Shown: positions 1 through 10,037, counted from the first letter of the stretch. The stretch: 64,000 nucleotides of DNA from Chloroflexota bacterium (GCA_016223085.1 JACRPS010000011.1:62001-126000); one strand, 5' to 3'. Translations and numbers: made by a program. The notes: a model not told the origin generated them from the letters alone.

Positions 1-2428
1 GGCGCTGCCCCAGCCGGTGCAGGACCGCGCCAGAGCCGGGGGCGAAGTCTTTACACCGACGCACGCCGTCACCCGCACTAACGGCAGTAACAGCCTGCTG
101 GTCACAGTCTACAAAACCAGCGGCGCGAATACGGTGGCGGCCTTCCACACTGTTGCCGATGCGCTGAAAACGATTGATGCCCAGGACGATACCATCAGCA
201 CGTCCATCGTCTTCGAGCAGTCCAGCTTCATCGAAGAATCGATCAGCGGCGTGGCGCGCGAAGGCGGTCTGGGTGGCATCTTCGCCGTTATCATCATTCT
301 GGTGTTCCTCAGCGCCGGGGTGTGGTCACGGGGTTCGCGGCGCATCACGGGTCTGGTGCTAGCAGCCATTTTCCTGGCACTACTGGTACTGGTGGTGCTG
401 TCCGGCCTGGACGCCGCGAGCGGCGACTTCGGCCTCGCCTTCCAGCAGGCCGACCCGGTGGTGCGTGTGCTGCTGCTGCTGGGCGCGGTCGCCGGTGTGC
501 TGATCTTCCTCTGGCCGGGGCGGCTGCCCTACCCCGCCTGGCGCAGCACGCTGGTTGTTGCCGTCAGTATCCCGCTGTCGCTGGCGATGGCGCTGGCGGT
601 GATGAACTGGATTCCGCCGTTTGTGCATAACCTGCTGGAACCCGCCGCCGAAACCTCGCCCATCGTCGCCTTCCTCATCCGACTGTTCCCGGCGACGGTC
701 ACGCTGAACATCATGACACTGTCCGGCCTCACGGTGGCGATTGGCCGCGTCGTGGATGACTCTATCGTCGTGCTGGAAAACATCTTCCGCGAGATTCAGG
801 CAGGCGGCGATAAGCGGCAGGCGATTATCACCGGCACGCGCGATGTGTCGGTTGCCATCTTCTCCGCAACTGTGATTACGGTGGTGGTTTTCCTGCCGCT
901 GGGGCTGACCGGCGGCATCATCAGCGAATTTTTCCTCCCCTTCGGCCTGACCGTCACCTACGCGCTGATGTCATCATTTGTTGTCGCCATCACGGTGGTG
1001 CCGGTACTGGCTTACCTGTTTATCTCCCCGAAGGAAGCCGCCGCCGAAGGCCACGAGGGAACGCTGGAACGGCTGTACCTGCCGGTGCTGCGCTGGTCGC
1101 TTGCCAGCAGCCGCAACCGCTGGCTGGTGCTGGGCGCGGCAGCCGTCAGTTTTGTGCTCGGCATTCTGCTGTTTGCCACCCGCCCGACCACCTTCCTGCC
1201 GGAACTGGGCGAACCGCAAATCACGGTCAGCGTGAACCTGCCCGCCGGGACAAAAATCCTGGAAACCAACGAGAAGGTTCGAGCACTGGAAACCTTTATC
1301 GAAACAACCATCCCGCAGGAAGAACGGCGCAACATCCAGACGATCATCGGCAGCGGCGGCGCGAACCTGCAAACCCTGCTGGGCGGCAACAGCGGCGTGA
1401 GCGAGAATATCGCCAACCTCACGCTTGGCGTCGAATCGCGCGAGCAGCTGGATCATTGGGCGCAGCAAATCCGCGCACAGGCGGAAGCAATCTTCGGCAA
1501 GGAGAATGTCACGGTATCGGCGGCTTCGATCAGCGAACAGGGCTTTGGCGGCTTCGCGGTGGTGCTGTCCGGGCCGCAGGATAATCTGGCGGCCATCAAC
1601 CAGAAGGTGATTGACACCCTGAACACGGTGCCGGGACTGACCAACGTTAGCAGCAATCTGGCGCAGGTCAGCGCGGCGGGTGGTGACGATGGCCCGACCA
1701 CCTATATCCGTATTGACCGCGAATCGGCGGTGCGCTTCACCGGCGAACTGGAAACGGAAAACACCCTCGGAGTTACACGCGAAGCGATTGAGACAATCAA
1801 GGCGCTGCCAGATTTACCGCCGACGATCAAGGTCAGCCAGGGCTTTGAGAGCGAACTGCAAACCGAAGGCTTCCAGAGTCTGTTTGTGGCAATGGGCATC
1901 GCCATCGTCATTGTCGTGCTAATTCTGATGGTGACGTTCGGCTCGGTGGTGCACTGGCTGGACATCATCCTCAGTGTGGCGGTCGCGCCGGTGGGCGCGG
2001 CGGTACTGCTGGCGCTGACCAACCGGGTGCTGGGCATCTCCGCCATGATCGGCCTGCTGATGCTGATCGGCATCGTCGTAACCAACGCCGTCGTGCTGAT
2101 TGACCGCGTGCAGGCCAACCGCCGTGAGCGCGGTATGCCCGTGCGCGACGCGCTGATTGAAGCGGGCGGACGGCGGCTTCGGCCTATCCTCATGACCGCG
2201 CTGGCGACGATCTTCGCGCTGATGCCACTGGCGATTGGCCTGTCAAAAGGCGCGATTATCGCTGCCGAACTGGGTACGGTCGTGATCGGCGGCCTGTTCA
2301 GCAGCACGCTGCTGACGCTGATCGTCGTGCCGGTGGCCTACAGCCTGCTCGCGCCAGTACATAAGCGCGTGATGGGCGTGTTCGGTCGGCGCGAAGAAGA
2401 AATCAGCCCGGAACCCGTGGCGCGGTAA
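1..2428 (+). CDS. RND efflux transporter, 5'-truncated by window edge
   Basis: This is the C-terminal four fifths of a proton-driven RND exporter (HAE1/SwrC-like); the reading frame is open from the first bases, so the start lies outside the window. The TM4 proton-relay motif VDDSIVVLEN and the late GIVVTNAVVL and RLRPILMTALA motifs are intact. In the TM10 motif, T stands where E. coli AcrB has K940, as in SwrC-type pumps of monoderm bacteria. Between the segment equal to AcrB TM2 and the TM3 motif (WRSTLVVAVSIPLSL) there are about 80 extra residues with two more hydrophobic stretches, followed by a further insertion of about 35 residues before TLNIMTLSGL. Substrate unknown. A weak hairpin (2436-2457) and a palindromic repeat follow the stop. 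Confidence 0.9.
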   Translation, partial: ALPQPVQDRARAGGEVFTPTHAVTRTNGSNSLLVTVYKTSGANTVAAFHTVADALKTIDAQDDTISTSIVFEQSSFIEESISGVAREGGLGGIFAVIIILVFLSAGVWSRGSRRITGLVLAAIFLALLVLVVLSGLDAASGDFGLAFQQADPVVRVLLLLGAVAGVLIFLWPGRLPYPAWRSTLVVAVSIPLSLAMALAVMNWIPPFVHNLLEPAAETSPIVAFLIRLFPATVTLNIMTLSGLTVAIGRVVDDSIVVLENIFREIQAGGDKRQAIITGTRDVSVAIFSATVITVVVFLPLGLTGGIISEFFLPFGLTVTYALMSSFVVAITVVPVLAYLFISPKEAAAEGHEGTLERLYLPVLRWSLASSRNRWLVLGAAAVSFVLGILLFATRPTTFLPELGEPQITVSVNLPAGTKILETNEKVRALETFIETTIPQEERRNIQTIIGSGGANLQTLLGGNSGVSENIANLTLGVESREQLDHWAQQIRAQAEAIFGKENVTVSAASISEQGFGGFAVVLSGPQDNLAAINQKVIDTLNTVPGLTNVSSNLAQVSAAGGDDGPTTYIRIDRESAVRFTGELETENTLGVTREAIETIKALPDLPPTIKVSQGFESELQTEGFQSLFVAMGIAIVIVVLILMVTFGSVVHWLDIILSVAVAPVGAAVLLALTNRVLGISAMIGLLMLIGIVVTNAVVLIDRVQANRRERGMPVRDALIEAGGRRLRPILMTALATIFALMPLAIGLSKGAIIAAELGTVVIGGLFSSTLLTLIVVPVAYSLLAPVHKRVMGVFGRREEEISPEPVAR

Positions 2429-2435
2429 ACAAACA

Positions 2436-2457
2436 GGGCGAATCATCGGACTCGCCC
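2436..2457 (+). terminator. Possible hairpin after RND gene
   Basis: A 6-bp stem (GGGCGA/TCGCCC) lies 8 bases after the RND stop codon. There is no T-run directly after it, so termination is only a possibility. Confidence 0.3.
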
Positions 2458-2466
2458 CGCAAATTC

Positions 2467-2496
2467 TGTAGGGACACGATATATCGTGTCCCTACA
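2467..2496. repeat. Palindromic repeat, GGGACACG core
   Basis: A perfect 30-bp palindrome with outer arms TGTAGGG/CCCTACA and core ACACGATATATCGTGT. It sits between the convergent RND and oxoamine synthase genes and could end transcription from both sides as an RNA hairpin. Confidence 0.85.
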
Positions 2497-2517
2497 TCTT
2501 TATTCGTCTTGGCAGTT

Positions 2518-3738
2518 CTATTTCGCCACCGGCAGTTCCGGCTTGGTGGGAATTAAGTCCAGCCGTTCGCCGACGATCTTAAACGCTTCCAGCGCCCGGT
2601 CGAGGTGTTCCTGGCGGTGGGTGGCGGTGTAGCTCGTCCGCAGCAGGCCGCCGTTGGGCGGGGTCGCCGGGGGAACCACCGGGTTGGTATACACACCTTC
2701 CTGAACCAGCGCGTTCCAGGCCAGCGCCACGATAAAATCACTGCCCAGAATGACCGGGATAATCGGCGTGTTGCTCTTGCCGGTGTTGTAACCCAGTTCG
2801 CAGAAACCGCGCCGCATGTATTCGGCGTTGTTCCACAAATTCTGAACGTGCTGCGGTTCGTTCTCCATGATGTCCAGCGCCGCCAGCACCGCCGCCGCCT
2901 GGGGCGCGGGCAGCGCCGCCGAAAAGATGAGCGCGCGCGCCTTGTGCTGGATGTAGTAGATCACGTCAGCATCACCAGCAATCACGCCACCGATGGAAGC
3001 AAAGCTCTTGCTGAACGTGCCCATCGTCAGGTCAACCTGGTCATTCAGGCCAAAGTGTACCGCCGTGCCGCGCCCGCCACCCGTGACGCCGATACCATGC
3101 GCGTCGTCAACCATGATGCGCGCGCCATACTGCTTGCAGATGGCGACAATTTCAGGCAGCGGCGCGATATCCCCACCCATGCTGTATACGCCATCCACGA
3201 TGACCAGCTTGCCGGCATCAGCGGGCAGCTTGCTCAGCACGTTTTCCAGGCTGCTTACGTCGTTGTGGCGGAAGCGTTTCATCTGCCCCTGGCTCATGAT
3301 GCAGCCATCCACGATGCTGGCGTGGTCATCCTTGTCCACAATCACAAAGTCGTCCTTGCTGACCAGCGCCGAAATCGTGCCAACGTTCGTCTGGTAGCCG
3401 GTGCTAAAGACGCAGGCCGCTTCCTTACCCATGAACTTCGCCAGCCGGCGTTCCAGTTCCAGGTGCAGCTCCAGCGTGCCGTTCAGAAAGCGCGAGCCGG
3501 TAACGCTCGTGCCATAACGCTCGATGGCTTCAATCGCCGCCCGCCGGACACGGGGATCGGTCGTCAGCCCCAGATAGTTATTCGAACCCAGCATCACCAC
3601 TTCGCGGCCTTCAAACGTGGCCGTCACCCCCTCGGAGTCGCTCAACGCGCGGAAATAGGGATAGACTCCAACTTCGGTCGCTTCTTTCGCGCGTTTGATC
3701 GTCTCGTCAGTTGCAATCTTATCGAACAAGTCAGCCAT
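2518..3738 (-). CDS. PLP-dependent alpha-oxoamine synthase (serine palmitoyltransferase / KBL type)
   Basis: A 406-aa fold-type I PLP enzyme that joins an amino acid to an acyl-CoA with loss of CO2 (serine palmitoyltransferase) or cleaves 2-amino-3-oxobutyrate (KBL). The PLP lysine is K244 in TFSKSFASIGG. The cofactor-binding DDAHGIG motif and the substrate-site motif GSRFLNGT are present. The VYSMGGDIAPL and STGYQTN segments look most like bacterial serine palmitoyltransferases, but KBL and BioF belong to the same family and cannot be separated by eye. No sphingolipid, threonine or biotin gene is adjacent. It is transcribed alone, convergent with the RND pump. A sphingolipid role is an inference. 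Confidence 0.85.
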   Translation of the reverse strand: MADLFDKIATDETIKRAKEATEVGVYPYFRALSDSEGVTATFEGREVVMLGSNNYLGLTTDPRVRRAAIEAIERYGTSVTGSRFLNGTLELHLELERRLAKFMGKEAACVFSTGYQTNVGTISALVSKDDFVIVDKDDHASIVDGCIMSQGQMKRFRHNDVSSLENVLSKLPADAGKLVIVDGVYSMGGDIAPLPEIVAICKQYGARIMVDDAHGIGVTGGGRGTAVHFGLNDQVDLTMGTFSKSFASIGGVIAGDADVIYYIQHKARALIFSAALPAPQAAAVLAALDIMENEPQHVQNLWNNAEYMRRGFCELGYNTGKSNTPIIPVILGSDFIVALAWNALVQEGVYTNPVVPPATPPNGGLLRTSYTATHRQEHLDRALEAFKIVGERLDLIPTKPELPVAK

Positions 3739-4020
3739 AAAAACTGGCCCCCTTTACCCTTACCCACTCAAAATGGAATGATCGCCCATGCTGGCGACCA
3801 GCACGCGCGGCTATGCCTCGACTTACCGGACACGTTGGTTATAACACTGGTCGGGGCCACAGGATATGACGGAACTTTAACTCGCTTTTGCAAGTTTAAC
3901 AACCTCGTTAGATTGTGCCACTATTTTTCTGAAAAAAGAATGCAGGACTTGCATCCTGGCCCTGCCAGTGGTTAAAATCACTGAAGTATAAGCTTCTGAT
4001 TGTGACCGGAGAGGGTTTGA

Positions 4021-4251
4021 ATGTCTTCCCTGACTGTTCGCCGCCTGATTGTATGGGTTGTTTCGTTTGTCCTGGGGTTTGTCATCTCCCTGCTGATTAT
4101 TAGCTCTTTCCCGATTATCCTGCCCAGCGCGCGCAGTGTCAGCATCCAGGAATACGGCACGACGTATTTCCTGGTGACGATGGTGCCGATCGCGCTGGTG
4201 TTTGTTATCTGGCTGGATGCGGTGATGGGCACGAAGATTCTGCCGGATTAA
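4021..4251 (+). CDS. Small two-helix membrane protein
   Basis: A 76-aa protein with two hydrophobic segments (about residues 9-33 and 47-65), joined by a short loop holding SVSIQEYGTTYF. The sequence GGAGAGG lies 7 bases before the ATG, a good ribosome-binding site. No family recognised. The hydrophobic pattern and ribosome-binding site support it over the antisense frame on the minus strand. It stands alone between divergent neighbours. Confidence 0.6.
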   Translation: MSSLTVRRLIVWVVSFVLGFVISLLIISSFPIILPSARSVSIQEYGTTYFLVTMVPIALVFVIWLDAVMGTKILPD

Positions 4252-4296
4252 CCCCCCACCTTCACTAAAAAATAACCTTCTTTTTATATGTTTATG

Positions 4297-4325
4297 TGTA
4301 GGGACACGATGTATCGTGTCCCTAC
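4297..4325. repeat. Palindromic repeat, GGGACACG core
   Basis: Same family as the palindrome at 2467 (arms GTAGGG/CCCTAC). It overlaps the 3' end of the deacetylase gene and supplies its TAG stop codon. Confidence 0.8.
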
Positions 4326-5182
4326 TGATTCTCCCGCAGCAGCGCCGCTAGCCCGCCCGGCCCCGTACCGCCGTGAACCCGCAGACGAGGCACTTCCAGC
4401 CGGTTATCCGTCGTGTGCCATACGCCGCGCGCGGTGGTGACGGCGCGCCAGATAGGAAGCTGCCGCGCGACGGTCAGCGTCATCGTGTCGTAGTGACCGA
4501 TGGGATACGACAGCATATGCGGCATCTGCCCGGTGTAGGCGTTCAGACTTTCCAGGCTGCCGAGCAATTGGTACACCAGGAAATTGTAGTCCCGCCCCCG
4601 TAAATCAACGTGATCTTTGGTATGCGATTCCATGCTCATTCCGGCGATGGCCATTTCGCGGATTTGCCCCCAGTTGAGATAATCGGAGCGGTTGGCATCC
4701 GCCAGCGCGGTAATAATGAAGAACGTCGCGGTGAAGCCGTAGGTTTGCAGCGCCGGAAACACATTCACGTAATGATCTATGTAGCCGTCGTCAAATGTGA
4801 GAATCACGGGCTTGGCCGGTAGCGGCGCGCCGTTCAACAGCGCCTCGTCCAGTTGGTACAGCGAAATCGTTTCGTAGCCCTGTTCCTTTAAATAGGCCAG
4901 ATGCGCCAGGAATAAATCTGGCGTGATCGTCAGTTCGCGGCGGTACTGGTCGGCGTCCGGCGGCAGATCGCTGACGTAGTGGTACATCAGAATCGGCACG
5001 CGCATCCGCCGCAGCGTGCCATCCCACGCCGGCGCCTGCCGCTGGATGATCGTAGGGGCGGGCAGCGGAGAGGTGTTGTATGGGCGAACTGGCGTTTCGC
5101 CCCGACCGACAGCCACCCCCATCGACAGCACCCCAACACACAGCGCCACGATTGCGAAAAGGCCGATTCGCCGTATCATCAT
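4322..5182 (-). CDS. Exported polysaccharide deacetylase (NodB fold)
   Basis: A zinc-dependent carbohydrate esterase family 4 protein likely to remove acetyl groups from a surface or wall polysaccharide. After an N-terminal signal anchor (residues 1-25) come the motif VPILMYHYVS, the catalytic/metal motif TFDDGY and the second metal motif SHTKDH, the order seen in PgaB/IcaB-like enzymes. I place the start at one of two adjacent ATG codons (5182 or 5179); a TTG at 5197 would add five residues. The stop codon is provided by a palindromic repeat. It is divergent from the anchored exported protein that follows. Confidence 0.85.
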   Translation of the reverse strand: MMIRRIGLFAIVALCVGVLSMGVAVGRGETPVRPYNTSPLPAPTIIQRQAPAWDGTLRRMRVPILMYHYVSDLPPDADQYRRELTITPDLFLAHLAYLKEQGYETISLYQLDEALLNGAPLPAKPVILTFDDGYIDHYVNVFPALQTYGFTATFFIITALADANRSDYLNWGQIREMAIAGMSMESHTKDHVDLRGRDYNFLVYQLLGSLESLNAYTGQMPHMLSYPIGHYDTMTLTVARQLPIWRAVTTARGVWHTTDNRLEVPRLRVHGGTGPGGLAALLRENQ

Positions 5183-5198
5183 TGTCCCGAATGTCAAC

Positions 5199-5230
5199 TG
5201 TAGGGGCGGGTTTAGAAACCCGCCCTTACA
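5199..5230. repeat. Palindromic repeat, GGGCGGGTTT core
   Basis: A 32-bp near-perfect palindrome with outer arms TGTAGGG/CCCTTACA and inner arms GCGGGTTT/AAACCCGC. It lies between two divergent genes, unlike most copies. Confidence 0.8.
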
Positions 5231-5241
5231 CAGAATACTGG

Positions 5242-5859
5242 ATGGTTACGATGCCCCAAGCATACGCAGCATCCCCCACCCCGTCAACCGATAGTGTGCC
5301 GCCGCGTCAGTGGCGGCAGGCGTTGGCGCTGCTGGCGCTGGTCATCGTGAGCGGCGCGGCGCTGGCAGTCGCGCTGGCGCTTGGTCTTGCTGACCCGCCG
5401 CGCGCCGGGTCGCTGGCGTGGGAAACGACCTCAATGGACGTGAGTTGGCCGCTGGACAAAGACCTGGGCGGGAATCCGCGCCTGTGGGTGCTTCGCGCCC
5501 CCGTTGAGGCTCACGCGCCGCCGTTTACGATTGAGATCGAAGCGACCGTTTTAAACCTGGAGTCGTCCGCATGGGGGTTATGGGTCGAAACGCGGCACGC
5601 TGAATATCTGTTCCTCGTCGGCTATGAGGATTACGTCAGCACGGGCACAATGCTCGACTGGCGTAACTTTATTCACATCCGACCTGATACCAACCAGCTT
5701 TATCTCCATATCGAACAAAACGGTATGACAACCTTCCGCGTCAACGGCGAAATCGCATGGCGTGGTCAACTGGATTTGCCCGATACGCCGTTATGGGGAC
5801 TGGCGACGTTCACCAATACTCGATTTGACCTGCGTTCAGCCCGGCTGTATGCGCCGTGA
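5242..5859 (+). CDS. Membrane-anchored exported protein of unknown function
   Basis: About 205 aa. One N-terminal transmembrane segment (about residues 28-50, LALLALVIVSGAALAVALAL) is followed by an outside domain rich in beta-strand-like stretches. The pattern (FTIEIEATV, YLFLVGYEDY, FRVNGEIAWRG, ending LRSARLYAP) resembles concanavalin/LamG-like sugar-binding folds often seen in Chloroflexota surface proteins; this fold call is an inference. The ATG at 5242 is chosen because the longer frame would run back into the divergent deacetylase gene and the repeat. No operon partner. Confidence 0.65.
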   Translation: MVTMPQAYAASPTPSTDSVPPRQWRQALALLALVIVSGAALAVALALGLADPPRAGSLAWETTSMDVSWPLDKDLGGNPRLWVLRAPVEAHAPPFTIEIEATVLNLESSAWGLWVETRHAEYLFLVGYEDYVSTGTMLDWRNFIHIRPDTNQLYLHIEQNGMTTFRVNGEIAWRGQLDLPDTPLWGLATFTNTRFDLRSARLYAP

Positions 5860-5898
5860 TTCATCAACCATTTATCCTTTGTGCCCTTTTTCACCATT

Positions 5899-5930
5899 CC
5901 TGATAGTTTTTGAAAGCATTCGCCTGCTAG
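5899..5930 (+). promoter_or_regulatory. Shared promoter-like element, copy 1
   Basis: CCTGATAG-K-TTTTGAWAGC-N8-GCTAG occurs 11 bases before the HMG-CoA reductase start and again, with identical spacing, at 9761-9792 before the split DUF35 genes. The two TTTTGA and GCTAG blocks could be promoter contacts or an operator shared by the mevalonate genes. Confidence 0.5.
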
Positions 5931-5940
5931 ATTAGGGCGC

Positions 5941-7230
<1,290 letters not shown>

Positions 7231-7231
7231 A

Positions 7232-7260
7232 TGTAGGGACACAATATATCGTGTCCTTAC
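7232..7260. repeat. Palindromic repeat, GGGACAC core
   Basis: An imperfect copy of the GGGACACG palindrome subfamily, starting 2 bases after the reductase stop codon. Confidence 0.75.
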
Positions 7261-7285
7261 TGATCGTTTAACGACAGGAACAGGC

Positions 7286-7315
7286 GTCGGGGCGGGTTTC
7301 TAAACCTGCCCCGAC
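7286..7315. repeat. Palindromic repeat, GGGCGGGTTT core
   Basis: A 30-bp palindrome of the GGGCGGGTTT subfamily with arms GTCGGGG/CCCCGAC, placed 25 bases after the previous repeat; two different subfamilies side by side. Confidence 0.75.
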
Positions 7316-7343
7316 AGAATGAAATCAATCTGAGGACAACCAC

Positions 7344-8429
7344 ATGGCATTAAATGGAACGAATCCCCTCAACCAGAATTTTATGATGCACCCGGACCGG
7401 CAGGTGGGCATTGTCGGTTACGGCGCGTATGTGCCGCGTTACCGGCTGCCGGGCGCGGAAATCGCCCGCGTGTGGACAAACGGCCTGGGCGGCAGCCCGG
7501 TGAAAGAGAAGGCCGTCGCCGGATTGGACGAGGACGTGACCACCATGTCCATCGAAGCGGCGCGTAACGCCCTCGCCCGCGCTCGGATTGATCCGCAGGC
7601 TATCCGCGCCGTGTGGGTCGGCAGCGAAAGCCACCCCTACGCGGTCAAGCCCACCAGCACGATTGTGGCGGAAAGCATCGGCACGTCGCCCAATATTACT
7701 GCCGCCGACTGGGAATTCGCTTGCAAGGCGGGTACGGAAGCGGTGCAGGCTTCGATTGGTTTGATCGGCAGCGGCATGGTCGGTTACACATTGGCAATTG
7801 GCATGGACACGGCGCAGGGACGCCCCGGCGACGCGCTGGAATACACGGCGGCGTCCGGCGGCGCGGCTTACATCCTCGGCCCGGCGGATGAAGCCTGCGC
7901 GGTCTACCAGGGCAGCTACAGCTTTGTGACCGACACGCCTGATTTCTGGCGGCGTCCAGGGCAGGAATACCCCAGTCATGGCGACCGCTTCACCGGCGAA
8001 CCAGCTTATTTCCACCACACGCTGTCAGCGGCAAACATGCTGCTGGAACAGATGGGCACAACGGCGGCAGATTACTCCTATGCCGTGTTCCACCAGCCGA
8101 ACGTCAAGTTCCCCTCGCGCGCGGCGGAAATGCTCGGCTTTAAGCCGGAGCAAATCAAAACCGGCCTGCTGTGCAACGAAATCGGCAACGTGTACTCCGG
8201 CTCATCCATGCTCGGCCTGACCGCCGTGCTGGACGTGGCGCAGCCGGGCGACCGGATTTTGATGGTCAGCTATGGCAGCGGCGCGGGTTCAGATGCGTTT
8301 GACATTCGCGTGACGGAGCGCATCACCGAGATTCAGCACCTTGCGCCGACCACCCGCGATTACATCAACCGCCGCACGCCGGTGGATTACGCCACCTACG
8401 CCCGTTATCGCGGAAAACTGAAGGATTAA
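7344..8429 (+). CDS. Hydroxymethylglutaryl-CoA synthase, archaeal type
   Basis: A 361-aa enzyme that condenses acetyl-CoA with acetoacetyl-CoA to HMG-CoA. The catalytic triad is intact: Glu95 in [11 protein letters not shown], nucleophile Cys127 in FACKAGT, and His250 in [10 protein letters not shown]. The length and motifs match the archaeal clade, whose members form a complex with a thiolase and a DUF35 protein that passes acetoacetyl-CoA directly between active sites. The next genes are exactly a thiolase homologue and a DUF35 homologue, but both look degenerate here. AGGA lies 7 bases before the ATG. An in-frame ATG at 7383 is a possible later start. Confidence 0.95.
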   Translation: MALNGTNPLNQNFMMHPDRQVGIVGYGAYVPRYRLPGAEIARVWTNGLGGSPVKEKAVAGLDEDVTTMSIEAARNALARARIDPQAIRAVWVGSESHPYAVKPTSTIVAESIGTSPNITAADWEFACKAGTEAVQASIGLIGSGMVGYTLAIGMDTAQGRPGDALEYTAASGGAAYILGPADEACAVYQGSYSFVTDTPDFWRRPGQEYPSHGDRFTGEPAYFHHTLSAANMLLEQMGTTAADYSYAVFHQPNVKFPSRAAEMLGFKPEQIKTGLLCNEIGNVYSGSSMLGLTAVLDVAQPGDRILMVSYGSGAGSDAFDIRVTERITEIQHLAPTTRDYINRRTPVDYATYARYRGKLKD

Positions 8430-8437
8430 CAATCATC

Positions 8438-8467
8438 TGTAGGTCGGGTTTCGAAACCCGCCCCTAC
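8438..8467. repeat. Palindromic repeat, CGGGTTT core
   Basis: Arms TGTAGG/CCCTAC around CGGGTTTCGAAACCCG, just after the HMG-CoA synthase stop codon. One arm has GTCGGG where the partner has CCCGCC. Confidence 0.75.
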
Positions 8468-8511
8468 CCCACACCATAGATCAACACACCCTCAAAAGGA
8501 CAAACCCAACC

Positions 8512-9663
8512 ATGCGAGATGTAGCGATTATTGGAATTGGACAGATTCCCGTTGGCGAACACTGGGACAGCAGCCTGCGCCAGTTGGCCGCCGAAGCCGC
8601 ACAGGCGGCATTAAGGGACGCCGGCCTGAAAGCGGTAGACGCGCTGTACGTCGGCAACGCTTTTGGCGCAGCTTTCAGCGAACAGACGCATCTGGGCGCG
8701 CTGGTCGCGGACTATGCCGGGCTGAACGGCGTGGAGGCGTTCTCCGTCGAAGCGGCAGACGCTTCCGGCGGCGCGGCGCTGCGAACGGGTTATCTGGCGG
8801 TGGCGTCCGGTGCGGTGGATACGGCGCTGGTGCTGGGCGTGGAGAAGGCCACTGACACCGTCGGCGACGCGCGCACCCGTGCCCGCAACGTCAGTCTGGA
8901 CGCTGATCTGGAAGCGATGCACGGCGCGACGCAGACGGCGCTGGCCGCACTGTTGATGCGGCGCTATATGCACGAATATGGTCTGGAACTGAGCGCGTTT
9001 GAAGGCTTCAGCATCAACGCCCACGCCAACGGCGCGCGCAACCCCAATGCCATGTTCCGCAACATGCTCAAGCCCGGCGGCTTTGCCCGCGCCCCGATGA
9101 TCGCGGACCCGGTGAACCTGTTTGACAGCGCGCCGGATGCTGATGGCGCGGCGGCAGTTATCCTGACCAGCGCCGAACGCGCCGCCGATCTCGTGCCGCA
9201 GCCGGTTCGGATTACCGGCAGCGCCGTTGCCACCGACACACTGGCGCTGCACGACCGCCCCGATTTGCTCTACCTGGGCGCGGCCAATCGGTCGGCTTAT
9301 AAGGCTTATGCTCAGGCAGACATTCAGCCAAACGACGTCAGCCTGTTTGAACTGCACGACGAATACACCGTGCTGGCGGCGCTCTCGCTGGAAGCGGCGG
9401 GTTTCGCCGAACGCGGCCAGGGCTGGAAACTGGCGCAGGACGGCGCGCTTGGCCTGAACGGGTCGCTGCCAGTCAGCACCTTCGGCGGGCTGAAAGCGCG
9501 CGGCAACCCGGTGGGCGCGACCGGCGTATATCAGGCGGTGGAAGCCTGCCTACAACTGCGCGGTCAGGCCGAGGACAATCAGGTGCCAAACGCGCGTATT
9601 GCGCTGATTCAGAACCTCGGCGGGTTGGGCGCAACGGCGGTTACCCATTTATTCCAAGTGTAA
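8512..9663 (+). CDS. Thiolase-fold protein with lost catalytic residues
   Basis: A 383-aa member of the SCP2/archaeal thiolase clade (acetyl-CoA acetyltransferase). The fold motifs are clear over the full length and the gene is intact. The key residues are changed: the nucleophile motif ACASGG reads ADASGG (Asp83, codon GAC at 8758), the GHPVGATG His is Asn332, and the second Cys of GGSGATC is Ala376 (GGLGATA). Only His282 of the HDCFT motif remains, as HDEYT. Thus normal Claisen condensation looks impossible. It may be a structural subunit that holds the HMG-CoA synthase, or have another acyl-CoA role. RBS AGGA lies 11 bases upstream. Confidence 0.85.
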   Translation: MRDVAIIGIGQIPVGEHWDSSLRQLAAEAAQAALRDAGLKAVDALYVGNAFGAAFSEQTHLGALVADYAGLNGVEAFSVEAADASGGAALRTGYLAVASGAVDTALVLGVEKATDTVGDARTRARNVSLDADLEAMHGATQTALAALLMRRYMHEYGLELSAFEGFSINAHANGARNPNAMFRNMLKPGGFARAPMIADPVNLFDSAPDADGAAAVILTSAERAADLVPQPVRITGSAVATDTLALHDRPDLLYLGAANRSAYKAYAQADIQPNDVSLFELHDEYTVLAALSLEAAGFAERGQGWKLAQDGALGLNGSLPVSTFGGLKARGNPVGATGVYQAVEACLQLRGQAEDNQVPNARIALIQNLGGLGATAVTHLFQV

Positions 9664-9667
9664 TACT

Positions 9668-9693
9668 TGTAGGGACACGATATATCATGTCCC
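9668..9693. repeat. Decayed palindromic repeat
   Basis: A partial copy of the GGGACACG subfamily lacking the right outer arm (ends ATCATGTCCC), directly after the thiolase-like gene. Confidence 0.65.
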
Positions 9694-9760
9694 GGCATCA
9701 AGGCTAAATTCGCCTGTTACATGCTGTTTTTTGAGAGCCTGTGATAGCTCTCATCCTGTC

Positions 9761-9792
9761 CCTGATAGGTTTTGATAGCCCAATTCCGCTAG
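9761..9792 (+). promoter_or_regulatory. Shared promoter-like element, copy 2
   Basis: Second copy of the element found before HMG-CoA reductase, with the same 8-base gap before GCTAG. Just upstream (9733-9752) is an inverted repeat GAGAGC/GCTCTC, and TTTTTTGAGAGCC there echoes the GTTTTGATAGCC in the element itself. Confidence 0.5.
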
Positions 9793-9854
9793 GATTACGA
9801 GCAGTTTCGTGCAGAAATGCACAATCTTAACGGTTGATGAGGAGTAATACGGAA

Positions 9855-10028
9855 ATGCAAATCTCACGGCACTGGCGCTTGAACCCCCTGCGTTATCGCC
9901 TTCAGGGTGTCCGCTACGACAACGGCACAGTCAGCCTTCAGGCGCGGCCCCAGCCGGTCAGCGACCTGCGCGATACCCGCGAAACGGTCGCCGTCAAGGA
10001 AAAATCCGCGCTCATGACCGGGCGCTAG
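9855..10028 (+). CDS. N-terminal half of a DUF35 protein, zinc ligands lost
   Basis: A 57-aa ORF starting at an ATG 10 bases after GAGGAG. It begins with the HWRLNPLRYRLQG helix typical of DUF35 acyl-CoA-associated proteins, where a rubredoxin-like zinc ribbon (two CxxC motifs) should follow. Here the matching stretch VRYDNGTVSLQARPQP has no cysteine. The TAG stop at 10026 is in the same frame as the downstream OB-fold ORF, so the pair is one ancestral gene divided by a stop codon. The AGGA used to start the second ORF overlaps this stop, suggesting coupled translation. It could be a working two-chain protein or a decaying gene. Confidence 0.6.
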   Translation: MQISRHWRLNPLRYRLQGVRYDNGTVSLQARPQPVSDLRDTRETVAVKEKSALMTGR

Positions 10029-10037
10029 GAATTGCCG

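Noticed and set aside
2605-3975. Open frame of 456 codons on the plus strand
   Set aside because: It lies fully antisense to the oxoamine synthase gene, which has all its PLP motifs; the translated text is His/Gln/Arg-rich without any domain.
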